Positions 34,695-42,900 of a stretch of 64,000 bases of DNA are shown here, one piece after another (the stretch's first letter is position 1; each line of letters begins with the position of its first letter). The position numbers and the translations under genes were made by a program. The notes under the pieces are model-generated. The model was not told the DNA's origin, ran no database searches, and saw nothing but the letters and a program-made list of their open reading frames with translations. The DNA lies in NCBI RefSeq assembly GCF_016595155.1, contig NZ_JAENGP010000005.1, forward strand, positions 150,457 through 214,456, given 5' to 3'. This stretch comes from Advenella mandrilli (GTDB lineage: Bacteria > Pseudomonadota > Gammaproteobacteria > Burkholderiales > Burkholderiaceae_B).

Positions 34695-35660
34695 ATGAGC
34701 TATTATGTATCAACATTTGATAATAAATTTAAGAGAATCTTTGCTTCGAGTTATATTAATTTAGACAAAAGAGATATTTATGATTTGGCGTTACAGATCC
34801 TATCCAGTCACGTCAGTAACATGTCTTACTCGATTGAAAGAGAAATCAAATCAATACTAAATTCCTATTTTGATATTAATCAACGTTACAAAGACGTTTA
34901 CGTAAATTTTTGCTTATCGAATAAATTGATGGCGCTTTCTGAGTCTTCTAATGAATTACATTCTATTCCAAAAGGCAAAGATGTTCGAAAGGTTGTCTAC
35001 TTAAAAAGAGTCAACAAATTTTATCGAAGCTCCTTATTAGAGTATGCCAAAAAAGAAAATATCAACATTGAATTCGTTGAATTAGCCATGAAAAGAAACT
35101 TTCTTAAAGTAATAACGGGATTCTTTTTACAGCGGCACTGTAACCAAACGTTAACCCCTCAGATACTTAGCAAACTCGAATTTTTTGTAGAGACTATTAA
35201 TACCAACAACAGGTTATTAATCCCCTATCAAAAAACAGAAAGATTTCAAAGATTCATCCATGAGCTTTGTTCAACCATAAAGGGTGATACTTCTGTTCCT
35301 AGTATACCTTCTAAGTTAATGCGTACCATTTTATCTTCAACAAGGTTCCACTTCAGTTACATTAACGAACTAGACTTGAGTATGCAAGAGTTAACTCGGA
35401 TAAGACAAATACAGAACACCGCATTCGATGAAGTTAATTTATTTGATCATGATCGCATGTCACCTAAAATCGGAGCTAAATATATAAAAAATTGGAAACA
35501 ACGACATCAAATACCAATATTTGGCTGGAAACATGAATCAATACTCGACGAAATAAATCAAATCGATAATGATGACTTGTTGTATGTGAACTTGTGCATT
35601 TATAGCAGTTTAAACATAAAAACTATGGATGAGGTATCGCTTGAAGTTCTTGGATTTTGA
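34695..35660 (+). CDS. Unknown protein, third gene of the polymerase cassette
   Basis: A 321-residue, mainly helical, basic protein without a recognised family. There are no transmembrane segments or signal peptide. Charged stretches such as KGKDVRKVVYLKRVNKFYRS (residues ~95-115) and YIKNWKQRHQIPIFGWKHESI (~260-280) could bind nucleic acid. AGGACA precedes the ATG 22 bases after the polymerase stop, and codon and base use match the polymerase gene. A partner role (primer protein, accessory subunit or effector) is speculation. Confidence 0.6.
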   Translation: MSYYVSTFDNKFKRIFASSYINLDKRDIYDLALQILSSHVSNMSYSIEREIKSILNSYFDINQRYKDVYVNFCLSNKLMALSESSNELHSIPKGKDVRKVVYLKRVNKFYRSSLLEYAKKENINIEFVELAMKRNFLKVITGFFLQRHCNQTLTPQILSKLEFFVETINTNNRLLIPYQKTERFQRFIHELCSTIKGDTSVPSIPSKLMRTILSSTRFHFSYINELDLSMQELTRIRQIQNTAFDEVNLFDHDRMSPKIGAKYIKNWKQRHQIPIFGWKHESILDEINQIDNDDLLYVNLCIYSSLNIKTMDEVSLEVLGF

Positions 35661-35770
35661 AAAATTCTGATTGTGTGATGGTTACAGTGCTTACGACAAT
35701 ATTGACGGGATATTCCCTGTTGGTTGCTGGGCACCGGTGTTTGTCAAGGTAGTTGTCACTGTTTTTTGTC

Positions 35771-36032
35771 TTAAGCAGCTTGTTGCATCTTCATCTCTTT
35801 TTCAGGGTTCAACGTGACAGGTCCAATCGGCTCACAATTTCTGACTGGGCGTGTTCCCCAGCGTGAGGGGTTACGCAGCTTGGCCTGCTCCAGTATTGCC
35901 TGGCGTTGAGCCAGTAATGCAGTGTCTTTACCGTTATGCCGTTGCTGGGGCGTCACGAAGTTGAGTTTGCTATGACGATGCTCGGTGTTGTACCAGCTGA
36001 CAAAGCGCTCAACCCATTGCCGTGCCTCATGC
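35771..36032 (-). pseudogene. IS3-like transposase C-terminal fragment
   Basis: Minus-strand reading gives EARQWVERFVSWYNTEHRHS and KLNFVTPQQRHNGKD, ending NPEKEMKMQQAA with stop at 35771. It is related to, but distinct from, the fragment at 31821. The IS terminus GTGTTTGTCAAGGTAGTTGTCAC is at 35736-35758, inverted relative to 32079-32095. The upstream side is cut at 36032, where another IS begins. Confidence 0.8.
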
Positions 36033-36284
36033 GTAAACTTACCCTAAAAAGGCACAAGCCATAACCAGAGATTTCAGCCATTGTCATCTTTGATGGAGGA
36101 AATCATGAAACGATCCAAATTTACAGAAACTCAGATTGTGGCTATTTTGAAATTGGCTGAGCAAGGCATGAAAGTCACGGATATTTGTCGCGAGCATGGC
36201 ATCAGCAACGCGAGTTATTACCAGTGGAAAAGCAAGTACGGTGGCTTGGAGCCTTTTCTTTGCCCCCCGTTTAGGGTGAGTTAA
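36033..36284 (+). pseudogene. 5' fragment of a second IS3-family element (truncated orfA)
   Basis: From GTAAACTTACCC at 36033 to about 36251 the sequence nearly repeats the left end of the IS at 60755. It contains orfA from ATG 36105 (MKRSKFTETQIVAILKLAEQ ... SKYGGLE). After 36251 the match stops and a short unrelated tail closes the frame at 36284. The 36285-36481 stretch holds no gene; near its end TGTCTATAA and CGTCTATAAA repeats may be resolvase sites. Confidence 0.8.
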
Positions 36285-36481
36285 ATTCTAACATCGTTGA
36301 GGGCTCCAACTAGTCTGATACAGGGGGCAGTGACGCGATTGGGTTTTGAAAATAGCCAACAGAAAATAGTGTCTAAAAAACGGTCGTTTTTAAGATACTG
36401 TGAAATTAACCCCTAAATGGGGTTTAATTATGTCTATAAGTGTTATATACTCGTCTAAAAATCAACGTCTATAAAAAGTCT

Positions 36482-37081
36482 ATGAATCAACGAATTGGAT
36501 ACGCCCGTGTTTCAACTGATGATCAGAATTTAGATCTTCAACGTGATGCCTTGTTAAAAAGTGGTTGTACTCTGATTTATGAAGAAGCAATCAGTGGAAA
36601 AAATACTGAACGCCCAGAATTGCAGCAATGCTTAAAAGCCATTCGCGCTGGTGACACTTTGGTTGTTTGGCGCTTGGACAGATTGGGACGAAGTCTACCT
36701 GATTTGATTCATATTGTGACGGACCTTGAGCAGCGCAATATTGCTTTTGAAAGCCTTACTGAGAAAATTGATACAGGGAGTGCTACTGGTAAGTTGGTTT
36801 TTCATGTGTTTGCGGCTTTGGCGGAGTTTGAACGGAATTTAATCCGGGAACGTACACAAGCCGGATTGATGGCAGCCAGGGCTCGTGGTCGCAACGGTGG
36901 CCGACCCAAAAAACTAAACAAACAGCATGAAAAAGAAATTCAGCGGTTGATGGATGACCCAGAAATACCCGTCAAGCAGATTGCTGAGCGGTATGGTGTA
37001 TCCAGGGCAACTATTTATAAAGTAGCACCACGTAATAGTGCAATGATTTTAAAGGATGAAAAAAATGAGTATAAAAACTGA
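36482..37081 (+). CDS. Serine recombinase (resolvase/invertase)
   Basis: A 199-residue small serine recombinase. The catalytic Ser is Ser10 in RIGYARVSTDDQNLDLQRDAL. The family core includes VWRLDRLGRSLPDLI near 70 and the E-helix AALAEFERNLIRERTQAGL near 125. The C-terminal DNA-binding HTH is GRPKKL ... VKQIAERYGVSRATIYKV (~145-185). ATG 36482 matches the family start. TGTCTATAA-type repeats at 36430-36480 immediately upstream look like its own res/operator region. No Tn3 transposase accompanies it. It overlaps the next gene by 17 bases. Confidence 0.92.
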   Translation: MNQRIGYARVSTDDQNLDLQRDALLKSGCTLIYEEAISGKNTERPELQQCLKAIRAGDTLVVWRLDRLGRSLPDLIHIVTDLEQRNIAFESLTEKIDTGSATGKLVFHVFAALAEFERNLIRERTQAGLMAARARGRNGGRPKKLNKQHEKEIQRLMDDPEIPVKQIAERYGVSRATIYKVAPRNSAMILKDEKNEYKN

Positions 37082-37331
37082 CCCCGGTGAATATGGTAGA
37101 AAAATGGCTACTATTGAGCAATTAATACAATTTATTAATGACGGGGATACTGAATCAAAAGGTGAGTTGCAAAAGCGATTGCCGACAGAGTTGGCAAGCC
37201 TGAGAACGCTTTATCAGGTGGCTTATGGTATTGATGATGCTGATAAGACATTAATTGCTCATTTGGCTAGTTTAAAGCCATCATCTAATTACAAAGAAAT
37301 CCCGCATAACAGTGCATGGACCTTGAACTAA
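37065..37331 (+). CDS. Hypothetical protein coupled to the resolvase
   Basis: An 88-residue acidic helical protein (IEQLIQFINDGDTESKGELQKRL ... ELASLRTLYQVAYGIDDADKTLI). No family is recognised. ATG 37065 has AAAGGA eight bases upstream; an ATG nine bases earlier overlaps that site. Overlap with the resolvase stop (37081) implies co-translation. The coupling suggests a partner or regulator of the recombinase, but this is inference. Confidence 0.6.
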   Translation: MSIKTDPGEYGRKMATIEQLIQFINDGDTESKGELQKRLPTELASLRTLYQVAYGIDDADKTLIAHLASLKPSSNYKEIPHNSAWTLN

Positions 37332-37366
37332 ACGTAAAGCCCATTATTTTAAGGTTATTTCCCCGA

Positions 37367-37588
37367 GGTGCTAATTGGCATTGTAGGGAAACGGCATCTT
37401 TCTAACAAGAGTCTCACAAGCCCAGCGGTGGGGCGGTCTTGCTATCCGTCAGTGTGTCACACCGTTCTCGCTTTCAAGGGCTGCGCACTGCGTGCTTGTG
37501 GCCTGGCGGCCATTGACACCCTTGAAAGCTGCGCTGCGGCGTACCCCAAAAGGATAGGCAATCTCGCCTAATTCTTTTGGAGACCGTT
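37367..37588 (+). ncRNA. radC-motif-like structured leader, copy 1
   Basis: A 222-base structured leader before radC, shared with 56690-56913. Stems: TTGCTATCC (37439-37447) with GGATAGGCAA (37552-37561), one bulge; CTTTCAAGGG (37471-37480) with CCCTTGAAAG (37519-37528); and CCAAAAG (37546-37552) with CTTTTGG (37574-37580). The last stem covers the start of the radC Shine-Dalgarno GGAG (37579-37582). The first and last stems compete for GG at 37552. The published radC RNA motif occurs in leaders of radC, methylase, integrase and antirestriction genes, which fits. Assignment is from memory of that motif and its gene context. Confidence 0.75.
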
Positions 37589-38107
37589 ATGTCTAGCGCA
37601 CTTTCATTTGATAATCTGAACAATCACAAAACATTGTATGTTTGTGATGATCTGGGGCGATATCAAGTAGCAACATCAGAAGAAATACTCGCAACGGCCA
37701 GGTATGTTGCCGATGAGCTTCTCGCCGATAGAATTGCTTGCGATAATCCTGTAAAAGTTAAACAATTTTTAATTGGCAAGCTGGCAGGCATGGAACACGA
37801 AGTGGCTGCTTTTATTTTTCTGGACAGCCAATATCGATTGATCGACTATCAAGAGTTATTTCATGGCACGATTAATCAGTCGTCGGTCTATCCACGAGAA
37901 GTAGTCAAAGTGGCCTTACGTCTGAATGCAGCGGCGGTTATTATGGCGCATAATCATCCCAGTGGCAATCCGACAGAAAGCACAGCGGATCGAGCGCTTA
38001 CTGAGCATCTTGTGAAAAGTCTCCAGTTGTTGAATATACGACTTTTAGACCATTTGATAGTGGCTGGTTCACGTGCTATATCGTTTGCAGAAAAAGGATT
38101 TCTGTAA
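37589..38107 (+). CDS. radC: RadC family JAB-domain protein
   Basis: A 172-residue RadC-like protein of the short mobile-element type. The JAB/MPN domain has AAFIFLDSQYRLIDYQELF near residue 72, then AVIMAHNHPSGNPTESTADRAL with the HxHP...D metal ligands near 118-130, and HLIVAG near 155. It lacks the N-terminal HhH region of chromosomal RadC. Such genes are common on plasmids and integrative elements; their function is unresolved. The ATG at 37589 follows TTTTGGAGACCGTT, whose SD can be masked by the leader. It converges with brxL. Confidence 0.9.
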   Translation: MSSALSFDNLNNHKTLYVCDDLGRYQVATSEEILATARYVADELLADRIACDNPVKVKQFLIGKLAGMEHEVAAFIFLDSQYRLIDYQELFHGTINQSSVYPREVVKVALRLNAAAVIMAHNHPSGNPTESTADRALTEHLVKSLQLLNIRLLDHLIVAGSRAISFAEKGFL

Positions 38108-38117
38108 TTAATAACGG

Positions 38118-38145
38118 AGTCTCCCGAAAGGGAGGCTTTTATTAT
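38118..38145 (+). terminator. Terminator after radC
   Basis: Hairpin AGTCTCCC-GAAA-GGGAGGCT with a GNRA loop, then a T-rich tail (TTTATTATTATTTTTT), 10 bases after the radC stop. Confidence 0.85.
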
Positions 38146-38285
38146 TATTTTTTGTGCTGAGTTGAAATCGTCTTCGGTAGGAATGTCTTTAATCATGTGT
38201 GTTTAATCTTTTGCTGTTACGGGCGTGGGGCACTCACGCCGTACAGCGATGAGCTGATTAAGCCAACCCTAAGGAGGCCGAGTGA

Positions 38286-40376
38286 TCACAACCGAATATA
38301 CGTCACCTCAAACGCCTTACAAGCCCGGTGCTGCTGCAGGCGGTTGGCAAACGAGAAGACGTCGTTCATTTCATAGTGCTGGAAGATGTCCAGGCCGCGA
38401 TCAAGCGATATCTTCCAGCCGTGGTCGGTGACAATGTGGCGGGCGTGCATGGTTCCTGGAGTGTCGAAAGTCCAGGTGAAGTCGATTCCCGTGGTGGCAG
38501 CGCTGGCCTGGATTTTTTCGAAGTGTTCCCGTTGCTGTTCACCTTTGAACTCGTCTTCGACAGTAACCAAGTGGACAGACACTTCGTCGTCAGGGGCTTT
38601 GAGCTTGACTACGGTTTCCAGCAGCTCCATTAGGTTGCGTATCTGGTAAAACAGCCGGATGTACGGGTCGGTGATCGTCAGGTTCGTGGCGCCTTTGAGG
38701 TAGGGGCCAATCAGTTTGTCGTAGGAAATTCCTTTCTGGTTTTCCTCGAAGCTCAGGTGCTGCTCCTTGAGTTCCGGTGTTGCTGTGGCGATGTTCTGGA
38801 ACGCACTAAGGTCAGATCCGTCTGCCGCCGCAGCGTGATTAGTGGTGCTACCTGTGCCCTCGTCCGAAATGCTGTCACCCACTTCAGGTTTTGCGGTACC
38901 TGCATCAGCCTTTTGGTATAGCGACGGGTATTCCCGTTCTTCCAGGGTAGTGACCGCATATACATTACCTGCTGCATCGGTATACGTAAATCGTACAGGC
39001 GGGTAGGTGGGGTCGATGCGCATTGTGTGGTCTTTGACCCGTTTTCGGCCTTCAATGGCAAAGCGCAGCAGTTCTTCTATTTCTTCGCGGCTTGCGTCGC
39101 CGTGCGGGTACAGAATCTTCATCAGCCCGGAGAAGGTCTTATGTATGCCGTCTCGGTCGCGGGTGGAGATGTCTGACGATAAGGTGAAGTGCTCCTGGTA
39201 GCGGTGCGATTCATCTTTGTTGCGCTGGTCGCGCAGGATCTCGGCGAGATAATCCACTACAAAGCCATACCCGCTGGAGAACATCTCGCTGCGGATGACA
39301 TCCACTTCCCAGCCTGGTATGTAGAAATGGATACGATCCAAGAAGGCAGAGTCGCAGAATTTCTCGGACAGGTCGCAGAACAGGTGAGAGTGGCGTAGCA
39401 TCCACGGTACGGTGTGTTGGGTGTTGCCCACGAAGGCCATGGAGGCTTCTGCGCCCAAGGTTTCGACCCCACGCGAGAAGGATTTGTTGGCCATGTAGTT
39501 CTTCAGGATGTCTACCAAGGCCTTGTCTACACGCTTTTGCTTGCCGGCGAATTCGTCAAAGGCGACGCAGTCCCAGTAGCCCACCAGGCCGAGTTTGCCT
39601 GTGGAATTATTCACAAACAGCTTTGGAACAGTGACCTCACCACCTGAAATCAACATGCCGTGCGGCGAAAACTCTGAATAGATGTGAGATTTCCCGGTGC
39701 CCTTGGGGCCGAGCTCAATCACGTTGTAGTTGCGTTCGCAGAAGGGGATTAGGCGCACAAGTTGGGTCAACTTACTGCGGCGGCTGAAGAGTTCGGGGTT
39801 GAAGCCCACGCTCTGTATCAGCAGGTCTATCCATTCATCGGTGCTGAACTGACGCCTGGCGTGTGCATAACCGTCAAAATCGAAGTGGGACAGTTGAATG
39901 GGCTTTAGTGAAGAAAGCAGCCAGGGGCAGGCGTTCTTGTCTTCTGTGGCCATATATTCAAGATCGGCGATGCACCAGACACCGCCCACCAACAGCTTGG
40001 GGTGGGTTTTGATGGTGCTGGGATTCACCAATACCTTCTTGATTCCCAGGTTGGAAAACTCGGCTTCATACACGTCGTCTTTGTCGTTCAGCGAGACACT
40101 GATCTTGTCGATGACCTTGTATCGGCCTTTTTCGCGGATGTTGGAACGAACCAGCCCGGCTTCGTTACGGTGTACATAGTGTTGAGCCAGAATTTGCTTG
40201 ACGGTTTCAATGCCGGTCTGAATGCTGGCTTCGTCGCTGGTGGCGCAGTATTGCCCCAGCAGGTATTCGAGAACATACGACGGCACGATGGCATTGCCCT
40301 TGACTGTCTTCACAAGGTCCTTGCGGACCACCAAGCCGGGGAAATGTTCGTTAATTTTCGTGTCCAGTGCGTTCAT
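38286..40376 (-). CDS. brxL: BREX protein BrxL (Lon-like ATPase)
   Basis: A 696-residue BrxL. The central AAA+ module has Walker A ELGPKGTGKSHIYSEF near residue 225 and a Walker B-like DCVAFDEFAG near 270. The N-terminal domain (FPGLVVRKDLVKTVKGNAIVPSYVLEYLLGQYC) is the BrxL start. The C-terminal ~170 residues form a separate alpha/beta domain after a low-complexity linker (~505-545). BrxL is needed for phage exclusion in type 1 BREX and binds DNA as a ring. It is the last gene of the operon, 14 bases after pglZ, and faces radC. Confidence 0.93.
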   Translation of the reverse strand: MNALDTKINEHFPGLVVRKDLVKTVKGNAIVPSYVLEYLLGQYCATSDEASIQTGIETVKQILAQHYVHRNEAGLVRSNIREKGRYKVIDKISVSLNDKDDVYEAEFSNLGIKKVLVNPSTIKTHPKLLVGGVWCIADLEYMATEDKNACPWLLSSLKPIQLSHFDFDGYAHARRQFSTDEWIDLLIQSVGFNPELFSRRSKLTQLVRLIPFCERNYNVIELGPKGTGKSHIYSEFSPHGMLISGGEVTVPKLFVNNSTGKLGLVGYWDCVAFDEFAGKQKRVDKALVDILKNYMANKSFSRGVETLGAEASMAFVGNTQHTVPWMLRHSHLFCDLSEKFCDSAFLDRIHFYIPGWEVDVIRSEMFSSGYGFVVDYLAEILRDQRNKDESHRYQEHFTLSSDISTRDRDGIHKTFSGLMKILYPHGDASREEIEELLRFAIEGRKRVKDHTMRIDPTYPPVRFTYTDAAGNVYAVTTLEEREYPSLYQKADAGTAKPEVGDSISDEGTGSTTNHAAAADGSDLSAFQNIATATPELKEQHLSFEENQKGISYDKLIGPYLKGATNLTITDPYIRLFYQIRNLMELLETVVKLKAPDDEVSVHLVTVEDEFKGEQQREHFEKIQASAATTGIDFTWTFDTPGTMHARHIVTDHGWKISLDRGLDIFQHYEMNDVFSFANRLQQHRACKAFEVTYIRL

Positions 40377-40390
40377 CGTATGCCCTTGCT

Positions 40391-42898
40391 TCAGAAATCA
40401 AAATCGCTGGTAAACGCGCGTCGAATCGTATAACGCAGCGATTTATACGTTGTCGTGTGCGTGGTGCCTGCGTATTGCTCTTCCAGTCTCAGGTTCACTT
40501 CTTGGCCATTGGCTTGGTCGGCCTGACGGGTCAGCACAAAGCGTACAGAGACTTCGCGTTCACGCGGGTTGTCGGAGTCCAGATCAAAATGCACCTCATG
40601 GCTGTCGGAAATCAGTTCGCCGTCATCGGTGTAGATGCCCGCTTGCAATATCCGTGGCTGGGTCTTGTCAGTCACAGGTGTGGTCTGGAAGAACGTCACG
40701 GCCAGTTGCCCCGAGGTGATAACGGAACTCGCGCCGCGCAGAATATCCACTTCCACCAAGACCGTGTCGCTCTGGCGCTTTTTGTGAATCTTCAGCACCG
40801 GAATGACCACTTCTTGCAGGGTGGCACCACCATGAACGAAGCGGCTGCCGGAGCCTTGTAGACGCAGGCGATTGATCGACTTTGGGATTTGTACTTCGAT
40901 CTCACCCTGCAGGCCAAGCTGTGATGGGAAAAAAGTGTGTACGCTGGGGTGGGGAGACAGGCCTTTGCCGAGCAGGAAGCGTCGGTTTCGGAACCGTACT
41001 TTGTCACTTGTCACATCAGCAGCAAGAAAATCGCTCTCGGCGAGTTCGCGGTTCTGGTAAATGAAGCCGTGGTCGGCAGTCACTAAAATATTGCTGGCGT
41101 TCGCTGCCGTCAGCTTCTTCACCAGTTGCACGATATCAGCCAAGGTCTCTTCAGCTGCGTCGAAGGCCAGGCCTTCGGACTGGAGCTTGTCGCCAGTGTG
41201 ATCAATACGGTTGTGAGACAGGTACAGGACACGATTGGCTTTCAGGACTTCACGGCTTTCTTCACGGTTCAACTGCATGAAATCTTCCGCTTTCATGGCC
41301 TGGCCGTGCCCACCAAGCGCCTGCGACAGTATCTTGTTCCGGTTGATAGTGCCTTGGGAACTGACGCCATCAACCAGTACGCCCGCTTGGTCGTTATCGG
41401 TGATTTCCAGTTTCTTGTGCGGCAGCAGAGCGGCCATGCCTAGCTGGGTGTAGCTGGGCAGCATAGCCAGTGCAGGCTGCAGATCAGCGCCATAGCGGTC
41501 CTCGCGTCGAATCAGGCTCAGTAGTTCTTCACCAATTTCATAGCGCATGGCATCGGACACAATCACGCAGACGCGTGTGTCCTTATCCAGAAAGGGCTGC
41601 ACCCAGTGTTTGAAAAAATCATCCTGGCGGCGAACGGGCAGAGCTTCCCAGGCCTTGGCGCCATCAACGCAGGCCTGAAAGCGGTCGCCCAGCTTCAGCA
41701 GGAAGTTGTTGGTGTAGAGGTTTTCTACACGGTCGGACAATGGCTCCATCAGCGAATTCTGGCCTGACTTGCGAATGTGGTAAATGAACTTGCGATAGTG
41801 GCGGTCCGTCAAATACCAGGTACGACTGTAGCGCTGCACGCCATCGGCGATACTGGACATCTCCACACGAGCATCGGCTAGGGTTTGGGTGAACTGGGCG
41901 GCGATATCCAAGGCTTCGTACAGGTGCTTGAATTCCCCATACCAATGGCTTTGGCGCCGTTGGCGCACCCACTGCGACACCTCGCCGGCGGCGACGGTTT
42001 GCCCAGCTACGGCGCGCACCAGGTCGCTGATGATTTTTTGATCGATCAGGCGGAAGTAATCCAGTTCCATCAGCGTGCGGTAGTCGCGCTTGCCAAGATC
42101 CTGTTCAATGCCCAGTACCTGTGCGCACTCATGCGACAGCGTTTCGAACGCTTGCGCAGAAAGGCGGCTGTTCTTCCACCGTTTAAGAAACACCAGGGCG
42201 TCGCCATTCAGTTTGATGGTGCCCTCTGTCCCCATTGCATAGCAGGACTTGAACAACTCAACGGCGAAGTCGCGCAGGCTTGGGTGCTCGGAATGGTAAG
42301 CAAAATGCCGGCTCATCTGCTCCCATAGGTAAGTATCCAGTTTGCATCGTGTGATCAGTCTGAATTTCTCAGCGCTGCCTTCTGCGAGTTCCTGAAGCAG
42401 TTGTTCCAGCACTGCATCGAGGCGAGCATCGCTTTCCGCACAGACGGCCAACATCTTGTTGCGGATCTGATTCGCTGTGTCCTGCTTCTGTAGAGAATCT
42501 TTCAGCTTCTCCCGGCGTTTAGCAGCTTGGAAGAACTCGTTATGGCTTTGCACCAGGTTGATGAATTCGGGGTCAGGGTTCAGCTCTAGTTCAGACAGCC
42601 AGATGGCGTTCTGGTCAGTGCGGAACTCCGCATGCGCCAGCATCACATCCAGCAGCCAGTTATCCAGTTCGGCGGGCGGGGGGCCGTCGTGATACAGCAG
42701 GAATTTTCTTTCGGGTTCGCTGCGCAGAATTCGGTGCTTTACGCCGAACTCGTTATTGGCCAGCTCTACTGGCGTAACATCAGCCAGCGACAGCGACTCG
42801 AAATCAGCACGAAACTCGTGGTTGCTGTCATACCAGAACACAATACGGTGTTTGGTGAAGAGGTTGCTCAGCGCCTGGGTGATTCTGGGGTTGCTCAT
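40391..42898 (-). CDS. pglZ: BREX type 1 alkaline-phosphatase-like protein PglZ
   Basis: An 835-residue PglZ. The alkaline-phosphatase-superfamily metal sites are visible: VCVIVSDAMRYEIGEELL near residue 455, LYLSHNRIDHTGD near 560, and NILVTADHGFIYQ near 610. The N terminus (ALSNLFTKHRIVFWYDSNHEF) is typical. PglZ is the signature BREX protein; a phosphodiesterase/nuclease activity has been described for the family, but its target is unclear. It follows the AlbA-type gene by two bases and precedes brxL. Confidence 0.95.
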   Translation of the reverse strand: MSNPRITQALSNLFTKHRIVFWYDSNHEFRADFESLSLADVTPVELANNEFGVKHRILRSEPERKFLLYHDGPPPAELDNWLLDVMLAHAEFRTDQNAIWLSELELNPDPEFINLVQSHNEFFQAAKRREKLKDSLQKQDTANQIRNKMLAVCAESDARLDAVLEQLLQELAEGSAEKFRLITRCKLDTYLWEQMSRHFAYHSEHPSLRDFAVELFKSCYAMGTEGTIKLNGDALVFLKRWKNSRLSAQAFETLSHECAQVLGIEQDLGKRDYRTLMELDYFRLIDQKIISDLVRAVAGQTVAAGEVSQWVRQRRQSHWYGEFKHLYEALDIAAQFTQTLADARVEMSSIADGVQRYSRTWYLTDRHYRKFIYHIRKSGQNSLMEPLSDRVENLYTNNFLLKLGDRFQACVDGAKAWEALPVRRQDDFFKHWVQPFLDKDTRVCVIVSDAMRYEIGEELLSLIRREDRYGADLQPALAMLPSYTQLGMAALLPHKKLEITDNDQAGVLVDGVSSQGTINRNKILSQALGGHGQAMKAEDFMQLNREESREVLKANRVLYLSHNRIDHTGDKLQSEGLAFDAAEETLADIVQLVKKLTAANASNILVTADHGFIYQNRELAESDFLAADVTSDKVRFRNRRFLLGKGLSPHPSVHTFFPSQLGLQGEIEVQIPKSINRLRLQGSGSRFVHGGATLQEVVIPVLKIHKKRQSDTVLVEVDILRGASSVITSGQLAVTFFQTTPVTDKTQPRILQAGIYTDDGELISDSHEVHFDLDSDNPREREVSVRFVLTRQADQANGQEVNLRLEEQYAGTTHTTTYKSLRYTIRRAFTSDFDF

Positions 42899-42900
42899 GG

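Noticed and set aside
36257..36481. Tn3-family terminal repeat near the resolvase
   Set aside because: GGGGGC-type sequence is present but does not extend to a recognisable 38-base Tn3 end, and no Tn3 transposase is present.
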